A DNA stretch of 64,000 bases from assembly GCA_029262235.1 (NCBI GenBank), contig JAJCZU010000003.1, positions 372,001 through 436,000 on the forward strand, read 5' to 3'. The position numbers were made by a program, and so were the translations under genes. This stretch comes from Candidatus Eiseniibacteriota bacterium. GTDB taxonomy: Bacteria > Orphanbacterota > Orphanbacteria > Orphanbacterales > Orphanbacteraceae. The notes below the pieces were generated by a model. That model was not told where the DNA came from. It ran no database searches and saw only the letters and a program-made list of their open reading frames with translations. This document shows positions 54,134-61,334 of the stretch, in pieces (the first letter of the stretch is position 1; each line of letters begins with the position of its first letter).

Positions 54134-54303
54134 GATCGTGTGGCCGGGAGCGCGGCTTGCGATCCCTGGCCGGTCGCCTTTGGTAGTGGAGATGGCGGGT
54201 GGCGGGGATCGTTACGTCTGTTGCGTCCGGACGGGCGGAAAGCGGTGCGCCGAAGGCTCCCTCTCAAGTTGGTCTCGCTGCGCCGCGCTCCGGCCGCACG
54301 ATC
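54134..54303. repeat. Inverted-repeat element, copy 2 (~170 bases)
   Basis: This is a second copy of the element at 53824-53992, with most of the interior identical. In the ends, a T-A pair of copy 1 is replaced by C-G on both arms, and one C-G pair becomes T-G, still paired in RNA. It is followed by a purine-rich stretch (about 54323-54395). Confidence 0.88.
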
Positions 54304-54478
54304 GCGCCCCCCGGCCCCACGATCGAGGGAGGGGAAGGAATAGGAAAGAGGCGGAAGGAGGAAGAGGGGGGCGGACAGAGTAAAAGGCGGAAAAGAGGGC
54401 GAAATGAGGCCGCAGAGCGGTGAGCGGAGACATCCTGGGGCAATCGCCCGCCGGTCGCCCATCCCACCCGTCGCCCCG

Positions 54479-54515
54479 TCTCTCCTCCCTTCCTCTCTTC
54501 TCTTCTCTTCTCTTC
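54479..54515 (+). repeat. 37-base polypyrimidine tract linked to repeat copy C
   Basis: There are 37 consecutive C/T bases, mainly TCTTC units, ending 71 bases before palindromic repeat copy C in the same orientation seen at copy B. Confidence 0.88.
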
Positions 54516-54586
54516 GCCTTACTTCGTGTAAGGTGTTCAGATTGTGTCAGTTGCCTTGAATACTCACTCCCTGAGTGTGGTAGCAT

Positions 54587-54661
54587 GGCGGGTGGCGCGC
54601 CGGGCGGGGACCCCGATCGAGCCTGTCGAGATCGGGGTGCCGCGGCGCGACAGGACCCGCC
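54587..54661 (+). repeat. Nested palindromic repeat, copy C
   Basis: This 75-base copy has arms GGCGGGTGGCGCG and CGCGACAGGACCCGCC and an inner stem CCCCGATC / GATCGGGG around GAGCCTGTCGAG. It lies 142 bases upstream of rpsU. Confidence 0.88.
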
Positions 54662-54802
54662 AGAGAACCCACCAGGGTTGATTTTCCTTGGACAACTGAC
54701 GACATTCTGATAACTTACGACGGTTGAGTAATAGCGGGAGTACGTGTGCCCCGCGCCGGCAGCTTCGGCTGCCCAGAATATCCGGGAAAGGGTGTGATAA
54801 GT

Positions 54803-55003
54803 TTGACACGTGTCAAGGTCAAGGACGGCGAGCCGATCGACAAGGCGATCCGGCGCTTCAAGAAGAAGTGCGAAAAGGATGGAATCATCCAGGATATGCG
54901 CAAGAAAGCTCGCTTCCTAAAACCCAGTGAACGGCGCCGCAAGAAAGCCCTCAAGGCTGAAAAGCGACGACGCACGGAGGCAGCAAAAGCAGCTTCGTAC
55001 TAG
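54803..55003 (+). CDS. rpsU: 30S ribosomal protein bS21
   Basis: This 66-residue basic protein starts TRVKVKDGEPIDKAIRRFKK and continues with KARFLKPSERRRKK, as expected for bS21, which helps the 30S subunit engage the anti-Shine-Dalgarno region. TTG 54803 has AAAGGG about nine bases upstream; GTG 54794 in frame is an alternative, giving three more residues. Upstream in-frame ATG 54746 would add a non-family extension. It heads a + strand run with a small CxxC protein and rpmI. Confidence 0.93.
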   Translation: MTRVKVKDGEPIDKAIRRFKKKCEKDGIIQDMRKKARFLKPSERRRKKALKAEKRRRTEAAKAASY

Positions 55004-55110
55004 AAATAAAATAGAGCGATTCACGAAGACGAGCAGGTTCAGACGACGATTAGTGTGTACGCGGGGTGTTGTTTCAGACCGGCCCCCCGCAATGGTTGGG
55101 AGGAGTGACT

Positions 55111-55302
55111 GTGAACCGTCGAAACGCGGACCAGAACGTTCTTGTGAAGGGCACCACGAACAGCACCTTTGATATCCTTCTCAGGAAAGCGGAAGAAGAT
55201 GGGCGTGTCGGAGGCAAATACCAATGCCTCATTTGCGGCATGTCCTTTCATCAGAAATCCGAATCGAAGGCATGCTGTGCGATGCTTCGTGAAAAGACCT
55301 AA
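55111..55302 (+). CDS. Small CxxC / CC protein between rpsU and rpmI
   Basis: This 63-residue protein of unknown family has an N-terminal half rich in polar residues ([19 protein letters not shown]). The C-terminal half carries [20 protein letters not shown], whose four Cys and one His could bind zinc. GTG 55111 has GGGAGGAG five bases upstream. It ends 14 bases before rpmI, so it is probably co-expressed with ribosomal proteins, and a ribosome-associated zinc-ribbon role is possible. The 107 bases before it include a GCGGGG/CCCCGC pair (about 55057-55090) but no other gene. Confidence 0.7.
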   Translation: MNRRNADQNVLVKGTTNSTFDILLRKAEEDGRVGGKYQCLICGMSFHQKSESKACCAMLREKT

Positions 55303-55316
55303 CAGGAAGAAACTTC

Positions 55317-55511
55317 ATGCCGAAGATGAAAACCCATAAGGGAATGGCAAAGCGCGTAAAGAAGACCGGGACGGGCAAGTACCTGCGCGGTCATGCTTAC
55401 ACGAGCCACATGTTCTCCCACAAGACGCAGAAGCAGAAGCGGAAGCTCCGCCACAATACTGTCTGCAGTCCGGGTGACACGGCGCGCATCCGCGTGCTTC
55501 TGCCGAACTAA
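55317..55511 (+). CDS. rpmI: 50S ribosomal protein bL35
   Basis: This 64-residue protein begins [20 protein letters not shown] and contains [20 protein letters not shown], diagnostic for bL35. In most bacteria rpmI lies in infC-rpmI-rplT; here neither infC nor rplT is adjacent. The ATG at 55317 is preceded by AACAGGAAG. A HEAT-repeat protein gene begins eight bases after its stop. Confidence 0.96.
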   Translation: MPKMKTHKGMAKRVKKTGTGKYLRGHAYTSHMFSHKTQKQKRKLRHNTVCSPGDTARIRVLLPN

Positions 55512-55519
55512 GGGCTCAC

Positions 55520-56101
55520 ATGAATTTGCGACTGGTGAGAGCGCTGTCTCTGGCAGCGCTTCTCTTTCCTCTGATTGCCTCAGCGGAAACGAAAGAAGAG
55601 GAAGCGACCCGCTACCTCGATACGATGGTGCAGTCGGTTCTCGAAGGAAACGACCCGATGCGGAACCGGATGTTCATCCAGTTGCGCTATCTGGGTGAGC
55701 CTTCGATCGAACCGCTGCTGGGGGCGCTGCAGAACGGCGACTGGAAAGTGCGTCAGTACGCGGCTTTCACGCTCGGGTTCTTCGACAGCCCCCGGGTGGT
55801 CGACCCGCTTCTGAATCTCTTCCAGAAAGACCCCGAACTCGAAGTGCGCGCCACGACGGCCGAAGCGTTAGGACGCCTCGAGGCGACGGCGGCGGTCGAT
55901 CCGCTGCTGAAAGCGCTGAACAGCGACCAGGCGAAGATCCGCCAGTCGGCGGCGTACGGTCTCGGGCTGATTGGAAGCGACAAGGCGAAGGGCGCGCTCG
56001 AAAACGCCAGGAACAACGACCCCGATGAGTTGGTCCGATTCTTCGCCGGCGAAGCGCTCGACTGGATCGAACGCGCGATCGCCATGAAGAACCGCTCCTG
56101 A
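55520..56101 (+). CDS. Exported HEAT-repeat protein
   Basis: This 193-residue protein has a signal peptide (about 1-22, ending LIASA). At least four HEAT repeats follow: YLGEPSIEPLLGALQNGDWK, RQYAAFTLGFFDSPRVVDPL, VRATTAEALGRLEATAAVDPL and IRQSAAYGLGLIGSDKAKGAL. The repeats form a curved helical solenoid for protein binding, probably in the periplasm. It precedes a LolA-like gene by 11 bases, which suggests a shared role in lipoprotein or envelope handling (inference). Confidence 0.85.
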   Translation: MNLRLVRALSLAALLFPLIASAETKEEEATRYLDTMVQSVLEGNDPMRNRMFIQLRYLGEPSIEPLLGALQNGDWKVRQYAAFTLGFFDSPRVVDPLLNLFQKDPELEVRATTAEALGRLEATAAVDPLLKALNSDQAKIRQSAAYGLGLIGSDKAKGALENARNNDPDELVRFFAGEALDWIERAIAMKNRS

Positions 56102-56112
56102 ATACGACATAC

Positions 56113-56835
56113 GTGAAACCAATCCGACTCTTCGTGACACTCTGCGCACTTCTGTGCGCCCTGCCGCTCACGGTCTGCTCACAAACGACCTCACCTGACG
56201 CAGGCGCTTCGCAGCCTGCGATGGACGTCGACAAGACGTTCGCCGAACTCGAAGCGGCGCACGCCGGCCTTCGCATGCTGAGCGCGCGTTTCCAGCACAC
56301 GAAAGAAGTGCCGCTCTTCGACGAGAAGATCGTTTCGAGCGGCGTCCTCTACTATAGAAAGCCCGAAGAGCTTCTGCTGCGCTACACGGACCCCGATACG
56401 AGTACCGTGCTGATCGCGCGCGACCAGATCTGGCTCTACTACCCCGACCTGAACCAGGCCCATCGTTACGAAATCGATCCCGACATGGCGCTTCCGGGCG
56501 TCTTTCTGGGCTTCGGCGGCTCGTCGGACCGCATGCGCGAGCGATTCGACGTCACGATCGAGCCTTCGGTCCGCATGGGGGGCAAGGCGACGGTCCGGAT
56601 CCGCATGACCCCGAAGAAGGGGACGGCGTTTGACGGGGAAGTGCGCGCAATCGAACTGCTGGTCCGGCGCGACACGTATCTGCCGCTTCGCTGCGAGTTC
56701 TGGGAAGAGACGGGCGACCATACGCTCTTCGAGTTCACGGCCTACGAACAGAATCCGAAGCTCGACCCCGCTCTCTTCGCCTTCACGCCGCCCGCGGGAA
56801 CGGAGGTCTTTGAGCTCGAAGGGGAATCGTGGTAA
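56113..56835 (+). CDS. lolA: LolA-type outer-membrane lipoprotein carrier
   Basis: This 240-residue protein has an N-terminal signal (KPIRLFVTLCALLCALPLTVCS). A LolA-like half-barrel follows: LRMLSARFQHTKEVPLF, SSGVLYYRKPEELLLRYTDPD, LLVRRDTYLPLRCEFWEETG and a late DPALFAFTPPAGTEVF. LolA carries lipoproteins across the periplasm to the outer membrane. The GTG start at 56113 lacks an obvious Shine-Dalgarno sequence. The stop overlaps the folC start by seven bases. The gene supports a diderm envelope, consistent with the many lipoproteins in this window. Confidence 0.87.
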   Translation: MKPIRLFVTLCALLCALPLTVCSQTTSPDAGASQPAMDVDKTFAELEAAHAGLRMLSARFQHTKEVPLFDEKIVSSGVLYYRKPEELLLRYTDPDTSTVLIARDQIWLYYPDLNQAHRYEIDPDMALPGVFLGFGGSSDRMRERFDVTIEPSVRMGGKATVRIRMTPKKGTAFDGEVRAIELLVRRDTYLPLRCEFWEETGDHTLFEFTAYEQNPKLDPALFAFTPPAGTEVFELEGESW

Positions 56836-58175
56836 AACCCTCCGCGCGCTTCAAAGAGGCGCGTAAGTTCCTCCGCAATCTGGTCGACTGGGAACGCGCG
56901 GTCGGCCTCACTTTCAGCGACGAGACCATGCGGCTCGACCTCTTTCGCGAGGGGCTTGCCGCGATCGACAATCCGCAGAATTCCTATCGCGTCGCGATTG
57001 TCGGCGGCACGAAGGGAAAGGGATCGACGTCGTCGATTCTGGCCAGCCTTCTCGAACATCAGGGATACAAAGTCGGATTCTTTTCGTCGCCGCATCTGAT
57101 TTCGGTACGCGAACGCATTCGTGTGAACGGCGATATCATCTCGCAGGACCACTTCGCGGATGTGATCGAGATTCTGTCGAGCAAGCTCCGCTACTTCGAC
57201 GACCCGGGCCAGTCGCGCACGTTTTTCGAGACGCTCACCGCGGCGGGTCTGCTTCATTTCGCCCGCGAGAAGGTGGATTTCGCCGTGCTCGAAGTGGGCC
57301 TCGGCGGCCGTCTCGACGCGACGAACGTCACGGACCCGGCCGTTTCGGTCATTACGCCCATCAGCCGCGATCATCTGCATGTGCTCGGCAACACGCTCGA
57401 GGCGATCGCGGAAGAGAAGGCGGGGATCATGCGCCAGGGGCGGCCTACGGTTTTCGGGCGGCAGAAGCCGCTGATCCGGCGCTTCTTCATGAAGCGCGCG
57501 GAGGAGCGCGGCGTCGAACCGGTGCTGTACGGGCGCGACTATCAGGCTCGCTTCGCGGGCGTCGACCGCAAGGGCACGCGCTTTCACTACCGCGATCACG
57601 AAACGCGTTACGACGATCTCGCACTGGGGCTTCTGGGGCGCCATCAGACGTGGAACGCGGCGTCGGCGATCGCGGCGCTCCGGCGTCTCGTGCCGGATGC
57701 GACGGAAGACGGGATTCGGGCGGGGCTTCGCGCGGCTTCATGGCCGGGGCGCGGCGAGTTTCTGGAACAGGATCCGCCGATTTTTCTCGACGGCGCGCAC
57801 AACGGCGATTCGGCCAAGGTGCTCGCTGAACTCGTTTCGCAGCTCTTCGACCGCAAGGTCGTGCTGCTCTTCGCCGGCTCGCGCGGCAAGGAGTTTCACC
57901 TCATATTCCATCACCTGCTCCCGCTCGCACGCGAAGTGATCGTCACACAGTCTTCGCATCCGCGGGCGATGACGGCGGAAGAGGTCGGGCAGCGTCTCCG
58001 GCGGGCGGACAGCGACATCCCGATGACGGTCGAGCCCGACTGGAAAAAGGCGCTGGAGACGGCGCGCGCGCGCCAGGAGGGGAAGCACCCGATGCTGATC
58101 GCCGGGTCGCTCTACCTGGCGGGGGATGTGCGCGGTACGTACTTCCCCGAACTTGCGCGGGAAGAGGCCGAGTGA
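56829..58175 (+). CDS. folC: Folylpolyglutamate synthase / dihydrofolate synthase
   Basis: This 448-residue Mur-ligase-family enzyme adds glutamate to dihydropteroate and folates. It contains the P-loop VGGTKGKGSTSS near residue 60, FSSPHLISVRERIRVNG, the acidic AVLEVGLGGRLDATN, TPISRDHLHVLGNT, and the C-terminal-domain DGAHNGDSAK. Length is typical. GTG 56829 overlaps the end of the LolA-like gene. The LeuA-family gene follows after 31 bases. Confidence 0.95.
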   Translation: MVKPSARFKEARKFLRNLVDWERAVGLTFSDETMRLDLFREGLAAIDNPQNSYRVAIVGGTKGKGSTSSILASLLEHQGYKVGFFSSPHLISVRERIRVNGDIISQDHFADVIEILSSKLRYFDDPGQSRTFFETLTAAGLLHFAREKVDFAVLEVGLGGRLDATNVTDPAVSVITPISRDHLHVLGNTLEAIAEEKAGIMRQGRPTVFGRQKPLIRRFFMKRAEERGVEPVLYGRDYQARFAGVDRKGTRFHYRDHETRYDDLALGLLGRHQTWNAASAIAALRRLVPDATEDGIRAGLRAASWPGRGEFLEQDPPIFLDGAHNGDSAKVLAELVSQLFDRKVVLLFAGSRGKEFHLIFHHLLPLAREVIVTQSSHPRAMTAEEVGQRLRRADSDIPMTVEPDWKKALETARARQEGKHPMLIAGSLYLAGDVRGTYFPELAREEAE

Positions 58176-58206
58176 TACGTTGAGCGCTCAAGGAGGAGGC
58201 CAGCGC

Positions 58207-59457
58207 ATGAACGCACGCGGCGAAATTCGAGAACTCATTTTCGACTGGAATCGCGAGTCCCAGGAGCTCTTCGTTCCTTCGCAGCCAGTCGAGTTCGACG
58301 ACGAAACGCTCCGCGACGGCCTGCAGTCCCCTTCCGTAAACGACCCTTCCATCGAAGAAAAACTCGAGATACTGCATCTGATCGGCGACATCGGGATTCA
58401 GTCCGCGAACATCGGGCTTCCGGGCGCCGGCCCGCGCGCGGAAGCGGACGCTCTTCGCCTGGCGCAGGAGATTGCGCGCGAAGGAATGGGAATCTTTCCG
58501 AACTGCGCGGCGCGCACGATGATCCGCGATGTCGAGCCGATCGTTCGCATTTCGCAGGGCGCGGGGATCCCCGTCGAAGCGGCTACGTTCATCGGGTCGA
58601 GCCCGATTCGTCTCTACACGGAAGACTGGTCGATCGACAAGCTGCTGCATCATACGGAAGAAGCCGTCACGTTCGCCGTGAAGAACGACCTCCCTGTGAT
58701 GTACGTTACGGAAGATACCTCGCGTGCTCATCCCGATGTTCTCGCAAAGCTTTATACGACGGCGATCGCGTGCGGCGCGCGCCGTCTCTGCATCGCCGAC
58801 ACGGTCGGACACGCGACGCCGATCGGTGTGCGCGCGCTCGTCAAATTCGTGCGCGGCGTCGTCGAAAAGTGCGGCGTCCCCGACGTCAAGATCGACTGGC
58901 ACGGACACTGCGATCGCGGCATGGCGATCAACAACGCGCTGGCTGCGATCGAAGCGGGCGTTTCGCGCGTGCACGGTACGGCGCTTTCGGTCGGCGAACG
59001 GTGCGGCAACCTCCCGATGGATCTCTTCCTCGTGAACCTTCGTCTGCTCGGCTGGATCGAAAACGATCTTACGAAACTTCCCGCGTACGTGCAGAAAGTC
59101 TCGGACGCGCTCGGCGTTCCCATCCCCGCGAACTATCCGGTGTTCGGCGAAGACGCGTTCCGAACCGCAACCGGCGTGCATGCGGCGGCCGTGATCAAGG
59201 CGATGCACAAGGGCGATCGCGAACTCGCCGACTGGGTGTACTCGGGCGTTCCTGCCGGGCTGGTCGGGCGCGAGCAGACGATCGACATCGGCCCGATGTC
59301 GGGCGCTTCCAACGTGGCGTACTGGCTCGAGCATCGCGGAATGGAAGTCGATACGGCTCTCGTGCAGGCGATCCTCGACGTCGCGAAGCAATCGAAAAAA
59401 ACGTTGAAGGATCAACAGATTCAGGATGTGATCGCCCGGTTCCGCGACCGGAGTTGA
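58207..59457 (+). CDS. LeuA/homocitrate-synthase family (HMGL-like) enzyme
   Basis: This 416-residue TIM-barrel acyltransferase-type enzyme condenses acetyl-CoA with a 2-oxoacid in characterised relatives. The entry motif reads DDETLRDGLQSP (Arg and Asp conserved), with the metal site in DWHGHCDRGMAINNALAAIEAG and the glycine-rich ALSVGERCGNLPMDLF. It lacks the ~130-residue LeuA leucine-binding regulatory domain. No leu genes are nearby, so the exact substrate (2-oxoisovalerate, pyruvate or 2-oxoglutarate) is unresolved. ATG 58207 has AGGAGGAGG upstream; the upstream extension to 58126 overlaps folC. Confidence 0.88.
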   Translation: MNARGEIRELIFDWNRESQELFVPSQPVEFDDETLRDGLQSPSVNDPSIEEKLEILHLIGDIGIQSANIGLPGAGPRAEADALRLAQEIAREGMGIFPNCAARTMIRDVEPIVRISQGAGIPVEAATFIGSSPIRLYTEDWSIDKLLHHTEEAVTFAVKNDLPVMYVTEDTSRAHPDVLAKLYTTAIACGARRLCIADTVGHATPIGVRALVKFVRGVVEKCGVPDVKIDWHGHCDRGMAINNALAAIEAGVSRVHGTALSVGERCGNLPMDLFLVNLRLLGWIENDLTKLPAYVQKVSDALGVPIPANYPVFGEDAFRTATGVHAAAVIKAMHKGDRELADWVYSGVPAGLVGREQTIDIGPMSGASNVAYWLEHRGMEVDTALVQAILDVAKQSKKTLKDQQIQDVIARFRDRS

Positions 59458-59459
59458 CG

Positions 59460-61334
59460 GTGCGCATCGCCCACCCGAAAACCCTTCTCATGATCGCGCT
59501 GCTGCTAGCGGCGGCTTTGCGCATCGCTTACTTCGTTTCGTTCCAGTCCGGCTACGAATTCGCAGACCACCTGCATCTCGACCCGCGTTCCTATCACGAG
59601 CAGGGCTTGAGTGTCGCGGCGGGGTTCGATCCCATGCCCGGGCAGCCCTTCTATCAGTCGCCTCTTTACGCGTATTTTATCGGCTCGATCTACCGCTTGC
59701 TGCCGGGGGACCTGACGGCCGTACGGCTCGTGCAGATACTGCTCGGCGTGAGCACGGTTCTGTTCATCGCGCTGGCCACCATGAAACTGTTCGGGACCGG
59801 GGCGGGCGTGCTTGCGGCGTTTCTGGCCGCGCTCTACGCGCCGTTCCTTTTCTATGAAATGCAGATCATGAAACCCGCGCTCGGCGTCTGTCTGATCGCG
59901 GGCGGCATTCTCGCGTCGCTCTTTGCGGCCGAAAGCGCGCTTGCGGCCATTCTCGCCGGGCTTGCGTTCGGCCTTTCCGCGCTCGTGCGGGAGAACCTGA
60001 TTCTGTTGCTTCCCGTCGGCTTCGTCTGGATCCTGCTGCAGCGAAAGACACTCGCGCTCGCGTTTCCCGGAGGGGCGCCGCTTGCGGGGGGGAAGCGCGG
60101 GCGCGTTTCGGGTGATCGCATGAAGATCGGTAGCGTACCGATCGGGCCCATTCCGCTCGGTCGCGCGCTTCTCTTTCTCGCAGCCGGGGCCGCTGTGATC
60201 CTGCCGATCACGGCCCGGAACTTCGGCGCCTCGGGCGAATGGATCGCCGTCACTTCGCAGGGGGGCCAGAACTTCTATATCGGCAATAACCCGGCGGCGC
60301 GCGGTTATTACACCGACCTTCCGTTCGTGCGCCCCGATCCGCGGTTCGAGCAGGGGGATTTCCGGCGCGAAGGGGAGAGGCGGGCCGGCGGCACTCTGAC
60401 GTACAGGGCGCTTTCAAGCTTCTGGTACGGCGAGGGCATGCGATGGATTCGCGAGAACCCGGCCGATGCCTGGCAACTGCTGCAATGGAAGCTGCTGCAT
60501 CTCGGGAACGATCAGGAGATTCCGGACAACGAACATTTCGGCTACATGCGCGCGCGCTTTCCCGCGCTTCGTCTGGCGCCGCTCACATTCGGCTGGCTGT
60601 TTCCGTTCGCGCTGCTCGGCATGATCGCGGGGCGCGGCGCATTGCGGGAGCGCGGCCTTCTCTACGCCGGCGTTTTCGTGCAGGCGCTTTCGCTCGTCGG
60701 CTTCTATGTGTTCGCGCGTTACCGGCTTGCCATCATGCCGTTTCTGATCCCGTTCGCGGCTCACGGCATGATGGTGCTGGCGGGCGTGATCGGCTGGAGG
60801 AACACGGAGTACCCGCGCCGCATGTTCGCGCAGATCGCCGTGGCGCTGCTGCTGGGACTCGGTTTCGCGTGGTCGTTCCAGCCCGCGCCGGCCGGTTTCG
60901 ACGCGGATCGCGAAGGGATGCTTCCGCTTCACGTGAACCGCGGCATGCTGTTCGAGGAGCGCGACTCGCTCGAAGATGCGGTGGCCGAATACGAAGCGGC
61001 GCTCGCGATCAATCCCGAAAACGCGTTCGTGCAGAAGCGCAACGGGCGTGTACTCGGGAGACTCGGGCGGGGGGCCGACGCGGAGAAGGCGCTGGCGCGC
61101 GCGATCGATCTCGACCCGGGTGACGGGGGTGTACGAAACGATCTGGCGCTGCTTCTGCTGCAGCGCGGTGCCGTGGACGACGCACGCGCTCAGCTTCACG
61201 AGGCGATCCGGCTCGAGCCGGGGCTCGCCGCCGCGCATCGAAACCTCGCGCGCGTTCTGCGATCGGTCGGGGACGAGGAAGGCGCCGCGCGCGAAGATGA
61301 AATCGTAGAACGACTCGAAAGGCAAAATCGATGA
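59460..61334 (+). CDS. GT39-like membrane glycosyltransferase with C-terminal TPRs
   Basis: This protein has about 624 residues and about ten hydrophobic segments. After helix 1 come HLDPRSYHEQGLSVAAG and GQPFYQSPLYAYFIG, the catalytic-loop pattern also seen in the relative at 19103-21382, together with the shared QGGQNFYIGNNPAARG-type block. The last ~130 residues are TPRs (AVAEYEAALAINPENAFVQK, LARAIDLDPGDGGVRNDLAL, LHEAIRLEPGLAAAHRNLAR). GTG 59460 has GGAG six bases upstream. The sugar donor would be a polyprenyl-P-sugar, as for other GT39-type enzymes. The stop overlaps the next ATG at 61331. Confidence 0.85.
   Translation: MRIAHPKTLLMIALLLAAALRIAYFVSFQSGYEFADHLHLDPRSYHEQGLSVAAGFDPMPGQPFYQSPLYAYFIGSIYRLLPGDLTAVRLVQILLGVSTVLFIALATMKLFGTGAGVLAAFLAALYAPFLFYEMQIMKPALGVCLIAGGILASLFAAESALAAILAGLAFGLSALVRENLILLLPVGFVWILLQRKTLALAFPGGAPLAGGKRGRVSGDRMKIGSVPIGPIPLGRALLFLAAGAAVILPITARNFGASGEWIAVTSQGGQNFYIGNNPAARGYYTDLPFVRPDPRFEQGDFRREGERRAGGTLTYRALSSFWYGEGMRWIRENPADAWQLLQWKLLHLGNDQEIPDNEHFGYMRARFPALRLAPLTFGWLFPFALLGMIAGRGALRERGLLYAGVFVQALSLVGFYVFARYRLAIMPFLIPFAAHGMMVLAGVIGWRNTEYPRRMFAQIAVALLLGLGFAWSFQPAPAGFDADREGMLPLHVNRGMLFEERDSLEDAVAEYEAALAINPENAFVQKRNGRVLGRLGRGADAEKALARAIDLDPGDGGVRNDLALLLLQRGAVDDARAQLHEAIRLEPGLAAAHRNLARVLRSVGDEEGAAREDEIVERLERQNR

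Larger units (their letters stand above)
53692..54802. other. 1.1 kb gene-free, repeat-rich intergenic region
   Basis: No credible gene lies here; open frames in it are low-complexity Gly/Glu/Arg/Ser strings read from repeats. It contains a 10-base tandem array, two ~170-base inverted-repeat elements, purine-rich tracts, a polypyrimidine tract and palindromic repeat copy C. It must also hold the promoters of the divergent sigma-54 activator and rpsU, which I could not locate with confidence. Confidence 0.85.

Noticed and set aside
53695-54710. Several overlapping open frames in the repeat region
   Set aside because: Their products are Gly/Glu/Arg/Ser or Arg/Pro/Ser low-complexity strings created by the tandem and inverted repeats, on both strands, without start signals.
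54678-54716. Promoter for rpsU
   Set aside because: TTGGAC with TAACTT, or TTGATT with GACATT, each match only about three -10 positions, so neither was reported.
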